Shown here: positions 62,854 to 64,000 of the stretch, one piece after another
How positions within the stretch are numbered: the first letter of the stretch is position 1
Layout: the number at the start of each line of letters is the position of its first letter
DNA from: Pseudooceanicola sp050897975
Lineage (GTDB): Bacteria > Pseudomonadota > Alphaproteobacteria > Rhodobacterales > Rhodobacteraceae
Assembly: GCF_050897975.1 (NCBI RefSeq)
Contig: NZ_JBPAXY010000002.1
Span: forward strand, 594,542-658,541
DNA length: 64,000 nucleotides
Direction of reading: 5' to 3'
Translations under genes and position numbers: made by a program
The notes under the pieces: generated by a model
Told to the model about the DNA's origin: nothing
The model's input: only the letters and a program-made list of their open reading frames with translations
Database searches by the model: none

Positions 62854-63488
62854 TGTCGGTGCTGGCTCTTCCCAAACCCGTGCAGCGGCGCCTGGCGGAT
62901 CCGGTGAACCGGGCGCTGCGCCACCTGCCGACCTGGCCCCTCTATATCCTGGGGGCGCTGCCGCCCGCCTGGCTGTACTGGGCGGCGCTCAACGACCGGC
63001 TGGGGGTCGATCCGGTGCGCGAGATGGAACATCAGCTGGGCCTCTGGGGCCTGTGGCTGATCATTGCGACCCTGGCGGTGACCCCGCTGCGCCAGATCAC
63101 CGGCATCTCGCTCTTGAAGTATCGTCGCGCCCTTGGGCTGCTGACCTTCTTCTATATCCTCTGCCATCTGGCGGTCTGGGCCTATTATGACGTCCAGACC
63201 TGGGGCCGGGTTTGGGCCGACATCGTCAAACGCCCCTATATCACCATCGGCATGGCGGGGCTGGCCCTGATGCTGCCCCTGGCGCTGACCTCGAACAACG
63301 CCTCGATCCGGTGGCTGGGCAAGCGCTGGCGCAAGCTGCACAAGCTGGCCTATGCGGTGGCGATCCTGGGCGGGCTGCACTTCATCATCCTGGTGAAGGG
63401 GTTCCAGATCGAACCGCTCCTCTACATGGCGGCGATTCTGGCGCTCCTGGCGCTGCGACTCCCCGGGATGGCCCAAAAACGACGCTGA
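62853..63488 (+). CDS. msrQ: Protein-methionine-sulfoxide reductase, haem-binding membrane subunit
   Basis: Passes electrons from the respiratory quinone pool to MsrP. The 211-residue protein has six hydrophobic spans and conserved histidines at CHLAVWAYY, KLHKLAYAV and GLHFIIL, the haem ligands of the YedZ family. It overlaps msrP by one base. A strong terminator starts at its stop codon. Confidence 0.95.
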   Translation: MSVLALPKPVQRRLADPVNRALRHLPTWPLYILGALPPAWLYWAALNDRLGVDPVREMEHQLGLWGLWLIIATLAVTPLRQITGISLLKYRRALGLLTFFYILCHLAVWAYYDVQTWGRVWADIVKRPYITIGMAGLALMLPLALTSNNASIRWLGKRWRKLHKLAYAVAILGGLHFIILVKGFQIEPLLYMAAILALLALRLPGMAQKRR

Positions 63489-63504
63489 AAAGCGTCGTTT
63501 TTCG
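63477..63504 (+). terminator. Terminator of msrPQ, overlapping the stop codon
   Basis: AAACGACGCT (63477-63486) and AGCGTCGTTT (63491-63500) with loop GAAA, followed by TTCG. The msrQ stop lies within the hairpin. Confidence 0.9.
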
Positions 63505-63713
63505 CAATTCGGGGGCAAATCACCCCTGAAAAGCGGCCGAGACTACTCGATTTCGACGGCGAGTCTGTGGAAAACTTGCCCGGCACGGGATTTTCACTGG
63601 TCAGGGTGCGTCGAGAGGGCGGAAAACCGCAAAAAGTTGGCCATGCAAGTGTATGTATTTGTTCGGTAAATCATGTTCTTGCAAAAATTATGACGGTTTC
63701 CGCGATTTTCCCC

Positions 63714-63742
63714 TTGCGAGGGTCGGCCCTGATCCGTAAATA
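63714..63742 (+). promoter_or_regulatory. Likely rRNA operon promoter
   Basis: TTGCGA (63714-63719) and TAAATA (63737-63742) are spaced by 17 bases, and a locally AT-rich segment (about 63645-63700) lies upstream like an UP element. The leader to the window edge would be about 250 bases, typical for rrn. Confidence 0.65.
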
Positions 63743-63913
63743 CCCCTTCACCGGCGGCGCTGAGGCGCAGCGGGGCGGCCCGGACGGGTCGAACGGAACG
63801 AAGCGGCGGCGCTGCTGAGGGAGGTTCGAGGCGGACGGGTTGAAAGAAATTCAGAGGTACTGTCGGGCGGGCGCGCCGTAAGTTAGGGCGCACTGGTCTG
63901 GTTTTTGTCTCTA

Positions 63914-63924
63914 CGCTCTTTGAC
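63914..63924 (+). promoter_or_regulatory. boxA-like antitermination site in the rRNA leader
   Basis: CGCTCTTTGAC resembles the boxA element TGCTCTTTAACA of bacterial rRNA leaders, at the expected place about 80 bases or more before the 16S gene. Confidence 0.65.
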
Positions 63925-64000
63925 ATCGCGAGTATCTGAAGAGATATGCGGGCGGTTTGGATCATTCGACGAATGAACGTCTGTATATCGCGCTCTTAGG

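Larger units (their letters stand above)
63505..64000. other. rRNA operon promoter and leader region, no protein gene
   Basis: The last 500 bases hold no believable gene. They contain an AT-rich upstream part, a sigma-70-type promoter and a leader with boxA, as before a 16S gene in Rhodobacterales. The mature rRNA starts beyond the edge. Confidence 0.75.

Noticed and set aside
63823..63835. GGTTCGA resembling a tRNA T-loop
   Set aside because: No acceptor stem or anticodon arm can be formed around it.
63594..63965. A 123-codon minus-strand frame near the right edge
   Set aside because: It covers the rRNA promoter and leader and has no recognisable protein pattern.

Overview
The window looks like chromosomal DNA of an alphaproteobacterium of the Rhodobacteraceae/Paracoccaceae group. 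The signs are the very high GC content, with long antisense reading frames behind nearly every gene, and the family-typical gene sets: leuS-lptE-holA, the DUF4170-waaA-like-lpxK cluster, a DUF3576 lipoprotein, a two-domain ALDH16, and a serC leader motif. The right edge shows an rRNA-operon promoter and leader. I see no prophage, transposase, CRISPR array, tRNA or plasmid function. Almost all of it is ordinary housekeeping and catabolic DNA with small accessory touches.

Layout. 1-2.6 kb: end of an unknown gene, a small membrane protein, an AEC transporter and chorismate synthase. 2.7-6.1 kb: a TPP riboswitch followed by thiBPQ (thiamine import). 6.1-10.6 kb: a short DgoK-like gene, then deoC, a small low-GC gene and an ALDH16-type aldehyde dehydrogenase; two RutR-like palindromes precede the DgoK-like gene and deoC. 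10.6-14.8 kb: MntP under a yybP-ykoY manganese riboswitch, an aldose-epimerase-like protein, a YciI-like protein, serB and a dihaem cytochrome c. 14.9-22.5 kb: a tightly packed seven-gene operon (CoA-transferase, acyl-CoA dehydrogenase, MaoC hydratase, CitE-like lyase, TRAP transporter QMP) with a divergent IclR regulator and a perfect palindrome between them. It is best read as import and CoA-dependent cleavage of a branched dicarboxylate. 22.5-25.9 kb: a PAS-LuxR regulator and a thiolase/acyl-CoA ligase pair. 26-29 kb: serC-serA. 29-31.2 kb: a metallophosphatase and a biosynthetic/degradative thiolase.

31.3-36.2 kb is a purine/ureide cluster: UraH divergent from PuuE-UraD fusion, allantoicase, ureidoglycolate lyase and a xanthine/urate permease. 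Together they take 5-hydroxyisourate to glyoxylate plus urea; the urate oxidase is not here. 36.2-44 kb: OmpA-like lipoprotein, Ada-type methyltransferase, Hint protein, endonuclease III, PfkB kinase, DUF4170, a KdtA-like protein and LpxK. 44-51 kb: CysQ, PmbA, a DUF2125 protein, an SDR/crotonase pair, HNH nuclease and a flavoprotein. 51-59.4 kb: GST, HolA, LptE, LeuS, a glycosyltransferase, DUF3576 lipoprotein and a major porin. 59.4-63.5 kb: YggS, a membrane-anchored glutamate-synthase-like protein and MsrPQ. The last 500 bases carry an rRNA promoter and boxA; the 16S gene lies beyond the edge.

The most unusual items are the about 50 % GC winged-helix-like gene spliced into the deoC-ALDH16 operon by an ATGA overlap, the RutR-like operator pair, the CoA-dependent dicarboxylate operon, a four-copy intergenic hairpin repeat always in the same orientation, and two enzyme-fold proteins (crotonase and KdtA-like) that lack their family's catalytic residues. 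I did not find a convincing wholly new multi-gene system.
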